Shown here piece after piece: positions 50,204-58,791 of a stretch of 64,000 bases of DNA. Position numbers and translations under genes: made by a program. The stretch is from Jiangella asiatica. Lineage in GTDB: Bacteria; Actinomycetota; Actinomycetes; Jiangellales; Jiangellaceae. The stretch is taken from contig NZ_SMKZ01000010.1 of NCBI RefSeq assembly GCF_004349065.1, positions 1-64,000 on the forward strand. The letters are read 5' to 3'. Every line of letters begins with the position of its first letter. Position 1 is the stretch's first letter. The notes under the pieces were generated by a model that saw only the letters and a list, made by a program, of their open reading frames with translations, had not been told where the DNA came from and searched no databases.

Positions 50204-51919
50204 ATGCCACCTCCGCCAGTGCGTGGCGTTTCGAACCGGATGACGAAGGACCACCTGGACGTGGACAGGACACCTCGCGCGACCTGGACGAGCGTGCTCT
50301 GCGACTCGCTCGAGAAGGTGTTTCCCGACGCTCGGCCGCGGCCGATGAATACCGCGATCACCCAGCACGTCTTCGCGGGCGAAACGATCTCGGTCCAGGT
50401 TGCGCTGCTGCCGCCGTCGCTGCTCGAAGGCAGCCCACCAGAGGTGGTGGTCGAGGTGGCGGCCTCGCCGGGCATCGCCGTCGCGCTGTCGACCGTCGAA
50501 CTGGTCCCGGCCACCTTCCTGGCATACGAAGGCCACGACGGCGGCTATCTGCGCGACACCGCCGGTCTGTATCCGGACCTGCTCCGACCGCTGGCCCTGG
50601 CCCGGGTACGGCCTTTCATCGGGCAGTGGCGTGCGATCTGGATCGACCTCACCGCTGCCCAGGACATCGAGGACGGCACTGTGTCCGTACAGATCACGCT
50701 GCGAGCGGACGACGGGACCACGGTCGGCCGGCACGAGTTCGCCGTCGAGGCCATGGCCGAGCCGCTGCCCCAGCTGGAGATGGTCAACACTCATTGGTTC
50801 CACTGCGACGGGCTGGCGACCTACTACGGCGTGGACGTCTGGTCGGAGCAGCACTGGAGTCTCGTCGACCGTTTCCTGGGCGCCGCAGCGGAGTTGGGGA
50901 TCAATTCGGTGCTCACGCCGGTATGGACGCCCCCGCTGGACACAGCGGTCGGGCATTACCGGCTGCCCACTCAGCTGGTCGGCATCACCGAAACCACCGA
51001 AGGGTACGCCTTCGACTTCCACCACCTCGAGCGCTGGATGCGCCTGGCTCGCAGTCACGGCATCCGCTTCCTGGAAATCAGCCACCTGTTCTCCCAGTGG
51101 GGAGCCGCCTACACGCCAGCGATCTACGTCGACCGCGGCAGCGAGACGGTCCGGGCGTTCGGCTGGGACGTGCCGGCCGTCGACCCGGGCTACCGGCGAT
51201 TGTTGGTCTCACTGCTCCCTGCGCTGCGAGCCGTGCTGGACTCGGGCTGGGGACTGGAACGGGTGATCTTCCACGTCTCGGACGAACCGCGCGGCGAACA
51301 CGCCGAAAGCTACAAGGCCGCGCGCTCGGTGATCGACGACCTGCTGGCCGGCTGCGTCATCGTGGACGCGCTGAGCGACTTCGAGCTGTTCACCTCCGGC
51401 ACGGTGCCGATCCCGGTGATCGCGACGAACCACGCCGAACCGTTCTTGCGGGCAGGCGTGCGTCCGCTCTGGCTGTACTACTGCGTTGGCCAGCACCGCG
51501 ACGTCGCCAACCGGTTCATCGCCATGCCGTCGAGCCGCAACCGAGCCATCGGCGCCCAGCTGTACCTCACCGGTGCGGCGGGCTTCCTGCACTGGGGCTT
51601 CAACTTCTACAACTCCGGCGGGTCGCTGACCGCCATCGATCCGTTCGCCACCACAGACGCCGACGGCAGCCTCCCAGCCGGCGACCCGTTCCTGGTCTAC
51701 CCAGGAACCGACGAGCGGCCGTGGCACTCGATCCGCTCTCGTGTCTTCGGCGAGGCGATCAACGACGTACGGCTGATGCAACTGGTCCGCGATCGTCGCG
51801 GCGACGAGGTTGTCCGCTCGGTCGCCGATCCACACGGGCGTACCACGCTCACCGACTACAGTCTGGACCCCGATCACTACCGCAGGGTCCGTGCCGATCT
51901 CGTCGACTCATTGCGATGA
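50204..51919 (+). CDS. DUF4091 / GH123-like glycoside hydrolase
   Basis: 571 residues from ATG 50204, one base after the ROK stop (ATG 50240 is an alternative; neither has a clear Shine-Dalgarno match, implying coupled translation). N-terminal beta domain with ETISVQVALLPP, then the DUF4091 barrel: MVNTHWFHCDGLATYYGVDV, GINSVLTPVWTPPLDTAVGH, RFLEISHLFSQWGA, RVIFHVSDEPRGEH (conserved Asp-Glu pair) and HWGFNFYNS. The family is related to GH123 glycosphingolipid beta-N-acetylgalactosaminidase, whose catalytic Asp-Glu pair corresponds to DE here. With GH20 and GH116 nearby it likely acts on a HexNAc-containing glycan. Confidence 0.85.
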   Translation: MPPPPVRGVSNRMTKDHLDVDRTPRATWTSVLCDSLEKVFPDARPRPMNTAITQHVFAGETISVQVALLPPSLLEGSPPEVVVEVAASPGIAVALSTVELVPATFLAYEGHDGGYLRDTAGLYPDLLRPLALARVRPFIGQWRAIWIDLTAAQDIEDGTVSVQITLRADDGTTVGRHEFAVEAMAEPLPQLEMVNTHWFHCDGLATYYGVDVWSEQHWSLVDRFLGAAAELGINSVLTPVWTPPLDTAVGHYRLPTQLVGITETTEGYAFDFHHLERWMRLARSHGIRFLEISHLFSQWGAAYTPAIYVDRGSETVRAFGWDVPAVDPGYRRLLVSLLPALRAVLDSGWGLERVIFHVSDEPRGEHAESYKAARSVIDDLLAGCVIVDALSDFELFTSGTVPIPVIATNHAEPFLRAGVRPLWLYYCVGQHRDVANRFIAMPSSRNRAIGAQLYLTGAAGFLHWGFNFYNSGGSLTAIDPFATTDADGSLPAGDPFLVYPGTDERPWHSIRSRVFGEAINDVRLMQLVRDRRGDEVVRSVADPHGRTTLTDYSLDPDHYRRVRADLVDSLR

Positions 51920-51996
51920 GCGTCGACACCAAACTCAACCTGGCTTCAGCAGTCGGCAGCGTACTCCCGCCCCCGGCGATTCCTGCAGCCCTAAGG

Positions 51997-52046
51997 CAAG
52001 GAGGATACGTAACCACCTTGACTAAGGGTGCTGCCGCTGGTTAGAT
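51997..52046 (+). promoter_or_regulatory. Shared 27-bp promoter/operator element, copy B (before the ABC genes)
   Basis: Same element as at 46837: CAAGGAGGATACGTAACCAC then CTTGACT. TTGACT (52018-52023) and TTAGAT (52041-52046) are 17 bp apart. It sits 78 bp after the DUF4091 stop and gives the ABC importer and GH78 genes their own promoter, co-regulated with GH20. Confidence 0.65.
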
Positions 52047-52102
52047 GGCGCGACGAGCAGGAGGCCCTGCCCGTCATCCCATCGGTCAGAGAGGACTCTG
52101 GG

Positions 52103-52312
52103 TTGTCTGCTCCTCAGCTGGTTCCGAATGAATCCCGCGCCGGGGCCGCCCCATCCCTGGCATCTACCGACAGGCCCGCGGCCATCGCTGGAACACCGCG
52201 CCGGCGCACTGGCGACCAGGGCACAACCGACCGCTCCGCCACCCGCTTGACCGGTTCGGAAAGTCTCCTGACGGCGCAGGACGCACGCCACAGAGGTACC
52301 GCTCTGGATTGA
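52103..52312 (+). CDS. Small ORF: duplicated GH20 start region, probable remnant or leader
   Basis: A TTG-started frame of 69 codons preceded by CAGAGAGGAC, the same ribosome-site context as the GH20 gene. Its beginning (SAPQLVPNESR) resembles the GH20 N-terminus (SAPHVAPDHQS), while the rest has no similarity to anything I recognise. Together with promoter element copy B this shows that the promoter, leader and first codons were duplicated. Whether the peptide is made is unknown. Confidence 0.35.
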   Translation: MSAPQLVPNESRAGAAPSLASTDRPAAIAGTPRRRTGDQGTTDRSATRLTGSESLLTAQDARHRGTALD

Positions 52313-52383
52313 GAACACGATGTCGGCCTGGCCAGTCCGGGACGAGGCGCAGCACGAGGGATCGACGGGAGAGAGGACTTTCG

Positions 52384-52545
52384 ATGGTCGAGAGACAGGC
52401 TTGCCAGACTCCGAATCGCAAATCCTCCGCCGCCGCCTCCGGAAGCGACGAGGTTGGCCGCACAAGCGTCCGGCCGCCGTCCGCGGCGCTCCTCGAAGGC
52501 AACCGCGTCGAGAGTCACAGCCACCCACGCGACGGTGCCCTATGA
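52384..52545 (+). CDS. Small ORF of 53 residues, translationally coupled to the ABC permease
   Basis: ATG 52384 is preceded by GGAGAGAGGAC, a strong ribosome site of the same type as before GH20. The 53-residue basic product (MVERQACQTPNRKSSAAASG...) has no recognised family. Its stop overlaps the permease ATG (ATGA at 52542-52545); the permease start itself lacks a Shine-Dalgarno sequence, so the small ORF probably serves to deliver ribosomes to it. Confidence 0.5.
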   Translation: MVERQACQTPNRKSSAAASGSDEVGRTSVRPPSAALLEGNRVESHSHPRDGAL

Positions 52546-53537
52546 GCGGGACGACACCGTCGTCGGACGTGTCCACGACGTCGACGTCCGCTCCGCCCGA
52601 GCCGCTGCCGGCCCTTCGGCCGGTCCTGGCGCGCAAGCGCGGCTTGCGGCAGCGGATGTGGCAGGCCAGGTGGCTGTACCTGTTCATCCTTCCCGGCTTC
52701 GTGTATTTCGTCGTGTTCCGGTATGTCCCCTTGCTGGGCAACGCCATCGCCTGGCAGGACTACAGCCCGTACCTCGGCTTCAGCGGGAGCCCATGGGTCG
52801 CCTGGGACAACTTCGCCAGGCTGCTGACCGATCCAGAGGTCGCCAACGCGGTCACCAACACTCTGTTCCTGAGCCTGCTACAGATCGTATTCGCCTTCCC
52901 GGCGCCACTGCTCCTCGCGCTCCTGCTCAACAGCATCGCCGGTGACAGGATCAAGCGCGTCGTGCAGTCGATCGTCTATCTGCCGCACTTCATCGGATGG
53001 GTCATCGTCGTCTCCATCTGGCAAGCGCTCTTCGGTGGGACGGGCGTCGTCAGCGACTTACTGGCCCAGATCACCGGTAGTCCGGTCAATCTGATGACCA
53101 ACCCGGACACGTTCGCGATCCTGATCACCTCCCAGGTCATCTGGAAGGAGGTGGGTTGGGGCACGATCATCTTCCTCGCCGCCATGACCCTGGTCCCCAC
53201 CGAGCGGTACGAGGCCGCCGCAGTGGACGGCGCCGGGGCCTTGCGCCGGATCTGGCACATCACCCTCCCTGGCATCAGCACGGTGATCGTGCTGCTGCTG
53301 ATCCTGCGCCTGGGCAGTGTGCTGACCGTCGGTTTCGAACAGATCATCCTGCAGCAGGACGCGGTGGGCGCCGAGGTCGCCCAGGTGCTCGACACGTTCG
53401 TCTACTACCGGGGTGTGCTGGGCGGCGACTGGGGTCTCGCTACCGCTGCCGGCCTCGTCAAGGGCGTCATCGGAACAGCGCTGGTTCTCGGCGCCAACTG
53501 GGCGGCCAAGCGCTTCGGCGGACAGGGGGCGTTCTGA
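52542..53537 (+). CDS. ABC transporter permease, LplB/YteP type
   Basis: 331 residues. The first helix WLYLFILPGFVYFVVFRYVP and the block IAWQDYSPYLGFSGSPWVAW mark the LplB/YteP subfamily that works with YtcQ-like binding proteins; EAA loop: PTERYEAAAVDGAGALRRIW. Six membrane helices. ATG 52542 is preferred over an in-frame ATG at 52320 because the extra 74 residues are low-complexity and the ATGA coupling to the 53-codon ORF fits. Family members import pectin- or host-glycan-derived oligosaccharides; no ATPase gene is present. Confidence 0.9.
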   Translation: MSGTTPSSDVSTTSTSAPPEPLPALRPVLARKRGLRQRMWQARWLYLFILPGFVYFVVFRYVPLLGNAIAWQDYSPYLGFSGSPWVAWDNFARLLTDPEVANAVTNTLFLSLLQIVFAFPAPLLLALLLNSIAGDRIKRVVQSIVYLPHFIGWVIVVSIWQALFGGTGVVSDLLAQITGSPVNLMTNPDTFAILITSQVIWKEVGWGTIIFLAAMTLVPTERYEAAAVDGAGALRRIWHITLPGISTVIVLLLILRLGSVLTVGFEQIILQQDAVGAEVAQVLDTFVYYRGVLGGDWGLATAAGLVKGVIGTALVLGANWAAKRFGGQGAF

Positions 53538-54442
53538 TGAGCCGGCCACGAACGTCGAGCCCGGCCCGGCCGATGTGGATGGGCCGGCCGTCCTTCCTGG
53601 TGACCGTCCTCAAGGCCGTGGTCTTGAGCGTCACCGTCGTGGTGATGCTCTACCCGTTCCTGTACGTGATCGCCGGAAGCTTCGCCTCGTCCAACGCCCG
53701 CTCGGAAGGCTCCCTGAGCCTCATCCCGACCAGCTTCTCGCTGGACGCCTACGCCTCGGTGCTCTCGGGCGGGATCGTCACCCGCGCGCTCATGGTCAGC
53801 ATCGGGGTCACCGTGATCGGGACGCTGTTCAGCGTGACCCTGACGATCCTCATGGCGTACGGACTGATGAGCACCAAGGACGTCCCCGGCGGCCGAGTGA
53901 TTCTCTACCTGGTGCTCTTCACGATGTTGTTCGGGGCAGGGATCATCCCGAATTACCTACTGGTCAGGCAGTTGGGACTGCTCGATACCTACGCCTCGCT
54001 CATCCTGCCGGGCGCCATCAGCGCCTTCAACCTGGTTGTCGTCCGCAACTTCTTCATGAACATCCCGCGGGAGATCCTGGACTGCGCGCGGATCGACGGG
54101 GCGAGCGAGTGGCGGATCCTCAGCATGATCGTGGTGCCCCTGTCCAAGGGCGTGATCGCCGTCATCGCACTCTTCTACGGCGTCGCCTACTGGAACGACT
54201 TCTTCAACGCGATGATCTACCTGAACGACACCGCCAAGTGGCCGGTGCAGTTGGTGCTCAACCAGTACGTCCTGCAGGGGTCCCCGTTGACCCCCCTGCA
54301 GAACCCCGCGGCTCCCCCACCACCGGCCGACGCCGTGCAGATGGTCGTGGTGGTGCTGGCCACGGTCCCCATCCTCATCGTCTACCCGTTCATCCAGCGC
54401 TACTTCACCAAGGGAGTGCTCACCGGCGCCATCAAGGGCTGA
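53537..54442 (+). CDS. ABC transporter permease, YtcP type
   Basis: 301 residues, six helices, EAA loop PREILDCARIDGASEWRILS and the subfamily's helix-2/3 block NARSEGSLSLIPTSFSLDAY. Start ATG shares its A with the preceding stop (TGATG), so both permeases are made in equal amounts. C-terminal RYFTKGVLTGAIKG is the standard ending of this group. Works with the YteP-type permease and the binding protein that follows 27 bp later. Confidence 0.93.
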   Translation: MSRPRTSSPARPMWMGRPSFLVTVLKAVVLSVTVVVMLYPFLYVIAGSFASSNARSEGSLSLIPTSFSLDAYASVLSGGIVTRALMVSIGVTVIGTLFSVTLTILMAYGLMSTKDVPGGRVILYLVLFTMLFGAGIIPNYLLVRQLGLLDTYASLILPGAISAFNLVVVRNFFMNIPREILDCARIDGASEWRILSMIVVPLSKGVIAVIALFYGVAYWNDFFNAMIYLNDTAKWPVQLVLNQYVLQGSPLTPLQNPAAPPPPADAVQMVVVVLATVPILIVYPFIQRYFTKGVLTGAIKG

Positions 54443-54469
54443 CAGACCCCCGACCAAGAGGAGATGGTC

Positions 54470-56146
54470 ATGGACCAGCGTTCGATGTCTTCGCCCGCAC
54501 TGCTCAGTCGTCGACGGATGCTGGGTCTGGGCGCCGGCCTCGCGGCCGCATTCCCACTCGTGGGAGGCTGCCGCACCGAGGCCCCCGGAGCCAGTCAGAC
54601 CCCGGGCGGTGTCACGTCATTCACACCACCGAGCTTCATCCCGCCGGACCAGATCCCCGGCGCCTCCATCAGCGACATCGCCGGGGTCCCACCGGCATAC
54701 ACCCGGTATCCGAGCGAACTGGTCCGCTCGGTCAAGGAGGTTCCGGGCCGAGGCGGCGAGGTCTCGACCTTCCAGGTGTTCGAGCAGGCACCGCCGCCGA
54801 GTGACAATCCGTGGCTCAACGAGTTCAACGAACGGCTCGGCGTCACGCTCCGCCCGACCTACGCAGCCGGCCCCTCGTACGGGGAGAAGGTCCAGACGAT
54901 GATGGCGAGCGGCGACCTGCCTGACATCACCTGGATCGAACGCAGCATCGCACCGGGCCTCATTCAGCCGATGCTGCAGGGCGCGTTCACCGATCTCACC
55001 GACCTGCTCGCCGGTTCGGGCATCGACCCCTACCCCAACCTGGCCAGGATCCCTACCTACGCGTGGCGCAACTCCACGGTCAACGGAATGCTTCTGGGCG
55101 TACCCAGCGCACTGCCCATGGTCAATCAGGTGACGATGTACCGCAAGGACTGGGCGACCGAACTGGGGTACACCGAGCCCCCGCGAGACGCGCAGGAGGT
55201 CATGGAACTGCTGGCCGAGTTCACCAGGGGGAACCACCGCGGGAAGCAGGGCGGCGACACGTGGGGCCTGGCCACGCTCGGGCACGGCATCGGTCTGGCG
55301 CACCAGATGTTCCGGGTCCCCAACGAATGGCGCATCGAGGACGACGGATCGCTGACGAACGAGATCGAGACCGACGAGTTCGAGGCCGCCACGGAGTACC
55401 TGGTCGAGCTGTGGAACTCAGGAGCGTTCCATCCCGACGCCGCGACCCTGCCGGTGCTCGACGCGCAGAACATCTACCAGAACGGCCGGATCGGCCTTCT
55501 GCCCGCCGGCGTCACGCCGCACTACCGGACCATGCTGCCCGCCCTCCTGGCGAACGTCCCGGAGTCCGAGCCCACGGCCATCACGCCGCCGGGGCACGAC
55601 GGCGGCGACCCGGTCATCCACCAGGAGCAGGGCTACTTCGGCATCGCCGCGATCCCCTCGGACGTCGGCAAGGACGTCGAACGGCTCGAGGAGCTGTTGC
55701 GGATCATCGACTACTGGTGCGCACCGTTCGGCAGCGAGGAGCACACCTTCATCAACTACGGGATCGAGGGACGCCACTTCGCCTTCGACGACCAAGGCAC
55801 TCCGGTCCCGACCGCGGGTGACGTCTGGGCACGGGAGGTGTCCGGGCCGTCGTGGCTGGTGGCGCCCCGCGAGGCCGCGTTCTTCTTCCCCGGAAACACC
55901 GAATGGGGTGTCGCGGCGCAAAAGGCCGTGGCCGCCGCCGTGCCGCAGTCGGTCGAGAATCCCACGTCCAATCTGATCTCCGACACCGACGTGCGCCAGT
56001 CAGGCTCTCTCAACGAGATGTACGACGACTACCTGTACGGGATCATCACCGGGCGTCGTTCGCTGAGCGAGCTCACCGAGTGGCGCGACGAGTGGCGCCG
56101 CGCCGGCGGCGACGACATCCGCAACGAGTACGAGGATGTCATGTGA
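54470..56146 (+). CDS. YtcQ/LplA-type oligosaccharide-binding lipoprotein
   Basis: 558 residues from ATG 54470; the ATG at 54464 abuts the AGAGGAG site, whereas 54470 has proper 6-nt spacing. Signal combines RRRM twin-arginine and a lipobox (VGGC, Cys34). Large solute-binding fold of the LplA/YtcQ group: NEFNERLGVTLRPTYAAG, VQTMMASGDLPDITWIERSI, MYRKDWATELGYTEPPRDAQ, EQGYFGIAAIPSDVGKDVER and the late INYGIEGRHFAFDD box. It captures a long oligosaccharide outside the cell. Its final codons overlap the GH78 GTG start. Confidence 0.92.
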   Translation: MDQRSMSSPALLSRRRMLGLGAGLAAAFPLVGGCRTEAPGASQTPGGVTSFTPPSFIPPDQIPGASISDIAGVPPAYTRYPSELVRSVKEVPGRGGEVSTFQVFEQAPPPSDNPWLNEFNERLGVTLRPTYAAGPSYGEKVQTMMASGDLPDITWIERSIAPGLIQPMLQGAFTDLTDLLAGSGIDPYPNLARIPTYAWRNSTVNGMLLGVPSALPMVNQVTMYRKDWATELGYTEPPRDAQEVMELLAEFTRGNHRGKQGGDTWGLATLGHGIGLAHQMFRVPNEWRIEDDGSLTNEIETDEFEAATEYLVELWNSGAFHPDAATLPVLDAQNIYQNGRIGLLPAGVTPHYRTMLPALLANVPESEPTAITPPGHDGGDPVIHQEQGYFGIAAIPSDVGKDVERLEELLRIIDYWCAPFGSEEHTFINYGIEGRHFAFDDQGTPVPTAGDVWAREVSGPSWLVAPREAAFFFPGNTEWGVAAQKAVAAAVPQSVENPTSNLISDTDVRQSGSLNEMYDDYLYGIITGRRSLSELTEWRDEWRRAGGDDIRNEYEDVM

Positions 56147-58350
56147 CGCCGGTCGACCAGGATCTCTCGCCGCTCACGGTAGGTGCGTCGTGGATCACCT
56201 CCGAGCAGTGGCGCGCCGATCCGACGGGGGGTCTTCCCGTCCTCGGGACGACCCTGCGGGCGGACACGCCGCCCGCCTCGGCTGTCCTTCGCGTCTGCGG
56301 CCTCGGGGTCTTCGTCGCGTCGATGAACGGGCGCCTCGTCTCCGACGACGTCCTCGAACCCGGGTACACCGACTACGCCAAGCGCGCGGAGTACTGCACG
56401 TATGACGTCACGACCCTGGTCGAGGTGGGCGACAACGTCCTGCACATCGAGCTCGGCCCCGGGATGTACCGGTCGCAGCGACACGACGACCGGTGGACGA
56501 AGATCCTCACCGACTACGGAGACCTCGCTGCGTGTGCCTCGCTCACCCTCGGATACCCAGGCGGGCAAGAGGTCATTTTTCTGAGCGGTACCGACTGGGG
56601 CGCCACGCTCGGCCAGACCCGCTCGTCGAACTGGACCGGAGGTGAGGACTTCGACGCCCGCGTCCAGCTCGACACCTCGGCGTCCGGCGTGCGGGCTTGG
56701 CCGCGCGCAGTTGTCGCCCGCACGCCAACAGAGCTCGCGCTGACCCCGAAGACGACGCCGGCACTGCGGGTTCGAGAGGTGATCGAACCGAAGAGCATCA
56801 CCCCGGTGGCGCCCCGGACTCACGTGGTGGACCTCGGAGTGAACGTAGCGGGATGGGTCGAGCTGGACTTGCCACCGCAGTCGGAGGTCACCCTGCGACC
56901 GGCGGAGCTGCTGAAAGGCGACGGCGACATCGATCCGACGACGGAAGGCTGGGGCCCCGTCTACCACACCGTCCGGACGGGAGACCGGCCGCTGACGTGG
57001 CACCCGAGGTTCTGCTACAACGGCCTGCGTTACCTCGAGGTCGCTGGGCTGGAGGAACCACTCCGGCCCGAGGAGGTGCGCGGTCTGGTCATCGCGGCCG
57101 GCGCGCGTGCCACCGGCGAGTTCTCCTGCTCGGACCAGATGCTGAATCAGATCCATCGCCTCGTGCACCGGGCGGTCACCTCGAACATGTACTCGGTCTT
57201 CACCGACTGCCCCCACCGCGAGAAGCTGGCGTTCCTGGAGGAACTCCACCTCGTCTACCCGATCCTGCAGTGGAACTACGACGTCCAGGCGCTACTGACG
57301 AACACCATGCTGCTTACGCGCGAGGCACAAGGGCCTGACGGTCATCTGCCCCTGTATGTGCCGGAGTGGGACCCGTTCCCGGATCCCTGGCGCGGGGACG
57401 TGAACTGGGGTGGCGCCATCATCCACGTTCCGTGGCAGCTGCACCGTTCCTACGACGACATCTCAGTGCTGCGCGACAACTACGAGGCGATGACACGCTA
57501 CGCGGAGCACATCCTGCTGGCCCGGGTGGACGGGCTGGTGCGGTACGGGCTGGGTGACTGGGACGGAAGGGAGGCTCGGGCGGTCCCGCTCGTCACGACC
57601 TCGGCTCTGGCCAGGATGCTCTGCGTGCTCTCCCAGGTGGCGGAGACGCTCGGCCTGGACAGCGACGCGGCACGCTGGCGGAAGGTGGCCGACGACGTCG
57701 TCGAACGGGTGCGTGACGAGTTCTGGACGGACGACCTGAGCGTCGGCGCGGACACCCTCGGCGAGACGGTCATCGCCCTGCAGTGCGGGGTGGTCCCACC
57801 GGAGCACGTCAGCCTCGTCGTGAACCGCCTCGAGGAGCGGATCGCGCGGCAGCGCTTCGTCGTCGACGTCGGTGAGGTCGGCATGGCCGCGCTCGTCGAG
57901 GTCCTCGCGGCACACGACCGGCACGAGACGCTGTACCGGGTGGCATGCCAGGAGGAGCTCCCGGGTTACGGCTACATGATCCGCCACGGTGCCACCTCCC
58001 TCACCGAGACCTGGGACGGACCGACCTTCGGCATCAGCCAGAACCACTTCATGAACGGCGCGATCGACGCCTGGTTCTACTCCCACGTGGCAGGCTTGCA
58101 GCAGACGCCGACGAGCTGTGGCTTCCGTGACCTCGTGGTGCGGCCCCGGCCGTGCGGAGATCTGCGCTCCGCCACCGCGAGCTATCGAACCAAGCGCGGG
58201 ACATTCTCCAGCGCGTGGACCATCGAGGAGGAGACGTTCCGTCTCGAGGTGGAGGTGCCACCCGGGTCGCAATGCGCCGTCGAGACGCCTGACGGCCGCC
58301 GCCGCTGCGTCGGGAGCGGGAAGCACGCATTCGAGTCCGCGCTCAGATAG
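56143..58350 (+). CDS. GH78 alpha-L-rhamnosidase-family protein
   Basis: 735 residues from GTG 56143, overlapping the binding-protein stop (GTGA) with GAGGATG upstream. N-terminal Bac_rhamnosid_N-like domain (VASMNGRLVSDDVLEPGYTD, VGDNVLHIELGPGMYR), a concanavalin-like domain (VVDLGVNVAGWVELDLPP), then the (alpha/alpha)6 catalytic barrel with VFTDCPHREKLAFLEELHLV near residue 354 and SLTETWDGPTFGISQNH near 620, which supply the catalytic Glu residues, and a C-terminal beta domain. No signal peptide: hydrolyses imported rhamnosides, or a related deoxysugar linkage, inside the cell. Last gene of the locus, ahead of a strong terminator. Confidence 0.88.
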   Translation: MTPVDQDLSPLTVGASWITSEQWRADPTGGLPVLGTTLRADTPPASAVLRVCGLGVFVASMNGRLVSDDVLEPGYTDYAKRAEYCTYDVTTLVEVGDNVLHIELGPGMYRSQRHDDRWTKILTDYGDLAACASLTLGYPGGQEVIFLSGTDWGATLGQTRSSNWTGGEDFDARVQLDTSASGVRAWPRAVVARTPTELALTPKTTPALRVREVIEPKSITPVAPRTHVVDLGVNVAGWVELDLPPQSEVTLRPAELLKGDGDIDPTTEGWGPVYHTVRTGDRPLTWHPRFCYNGLRYLEVAGLEEPLRPEEVRGLVIAAGARATGEFSCSDQMLNQIHRLVHRAVTSNMYSVFTDCPHREKLAFLEELHLVYPILQWNYDVQALLTNTMLLTREAQGPDGHLPLYVPEWDPFPDPWRGDVNWGGAIIHVPWQLHRSYDDISVLRDNYEAMTRYAEHILLARVDGLVRYGLGDWDGREARAVPLVTTSALARMLCVLSQVAETLGLDSDAARWRKVADDVVERVRDEFWTDDLSVGADTLGETVIALQCGVVPPEHVSLVVNRLEERIARQRFVVDVGEVGMAALVEVLAAHDRHETLYRVACQEELPGYGYMIRHGATSLTETWDGPTFGISQNHFMNGAIDAWFYSHVAGLQQTPTSCGFRDLVVRPRPCGDLRSATASYRTKRGTFSSAWTIEEETFRLEVEVPPGSQCAVETPDGRRRCVGSGKHAFESALR

Positions 58351-58424
58351 CAGACGCCTTCTGAGTGGGCGGCCGCGAGCGCGCGCAAGGAAGAGGCTCG
58401 ACGGGGCGTCCGAGCGCGGACGGG

Positions 58425-58462
58425 CACGGGGAGCCAACCCGCCGGCGGGTTGGCTCCCCGTG
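58425..58462 (+). terminator. Perfect 19-bp palindromic hairpin after GH78
   Basis: The arm 58425-58443 (CACGGGGAGCCAACCCGCC) is exactly complementary to 58444-58462. Lies 75 bp after the GH78 stop, between it and the convergent ABC operon. Confidence 0.85.
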
Positions 58463-58607
58463 GTTGGCCGGTACGCGGTCAAGCGCGGCATGAAGGTCGT
58501 GCTGACTTCCGTGGCCGGGTGGGCCAGCTCCTGCGCCACGGATGTGGCCTCCGGGATGCGGCGTACCGGCACCACCGCTCGAGCGTCTTCGCACTCATCG
58601 GAACCTG

Positions 58608-58783
58608 TCACCGGTCGTGGCGAGGCGGCCGGTGCAGCGGCGGGGTCGCGAACGCCCGGTCGAACACGACGCCTTCGTCCGCCAGCCGCTGCAGGTGCGG
58701 CGTCGGCACCCCGAGCACGTCGTAGCAGCTCAGCATGGTGCCGACGTCGTGCAATGGATGAGCACGACATGGGGTGCGGGCAT
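58608..58783 (-). pseudogene. Truncated, frameshifted sulfatase N-terminus
   Basis: Minus strand from ATG 58783 reads MPAPHVVLIH; after a frameshift it continues HDVGTMLSCYDVLGVPTPHL and QRLADEGVVFDRAFATPPL before a stop at 58608. This is the start of a type I sulfatase ('PNVVLIHxHDxGxxLxCYG...TPNLDRLAxEGxxFxxAFATAPxCSPSR'); it stops being recognisable exactly where the formylglycine CxPSR would follow. It begins 8 bp after the MalG-type permease stop in the same direction, so the operon once ended with a sulfatase gene. Confidence 0.65.
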
Positions 58784-58791
58784 AGGACAGG

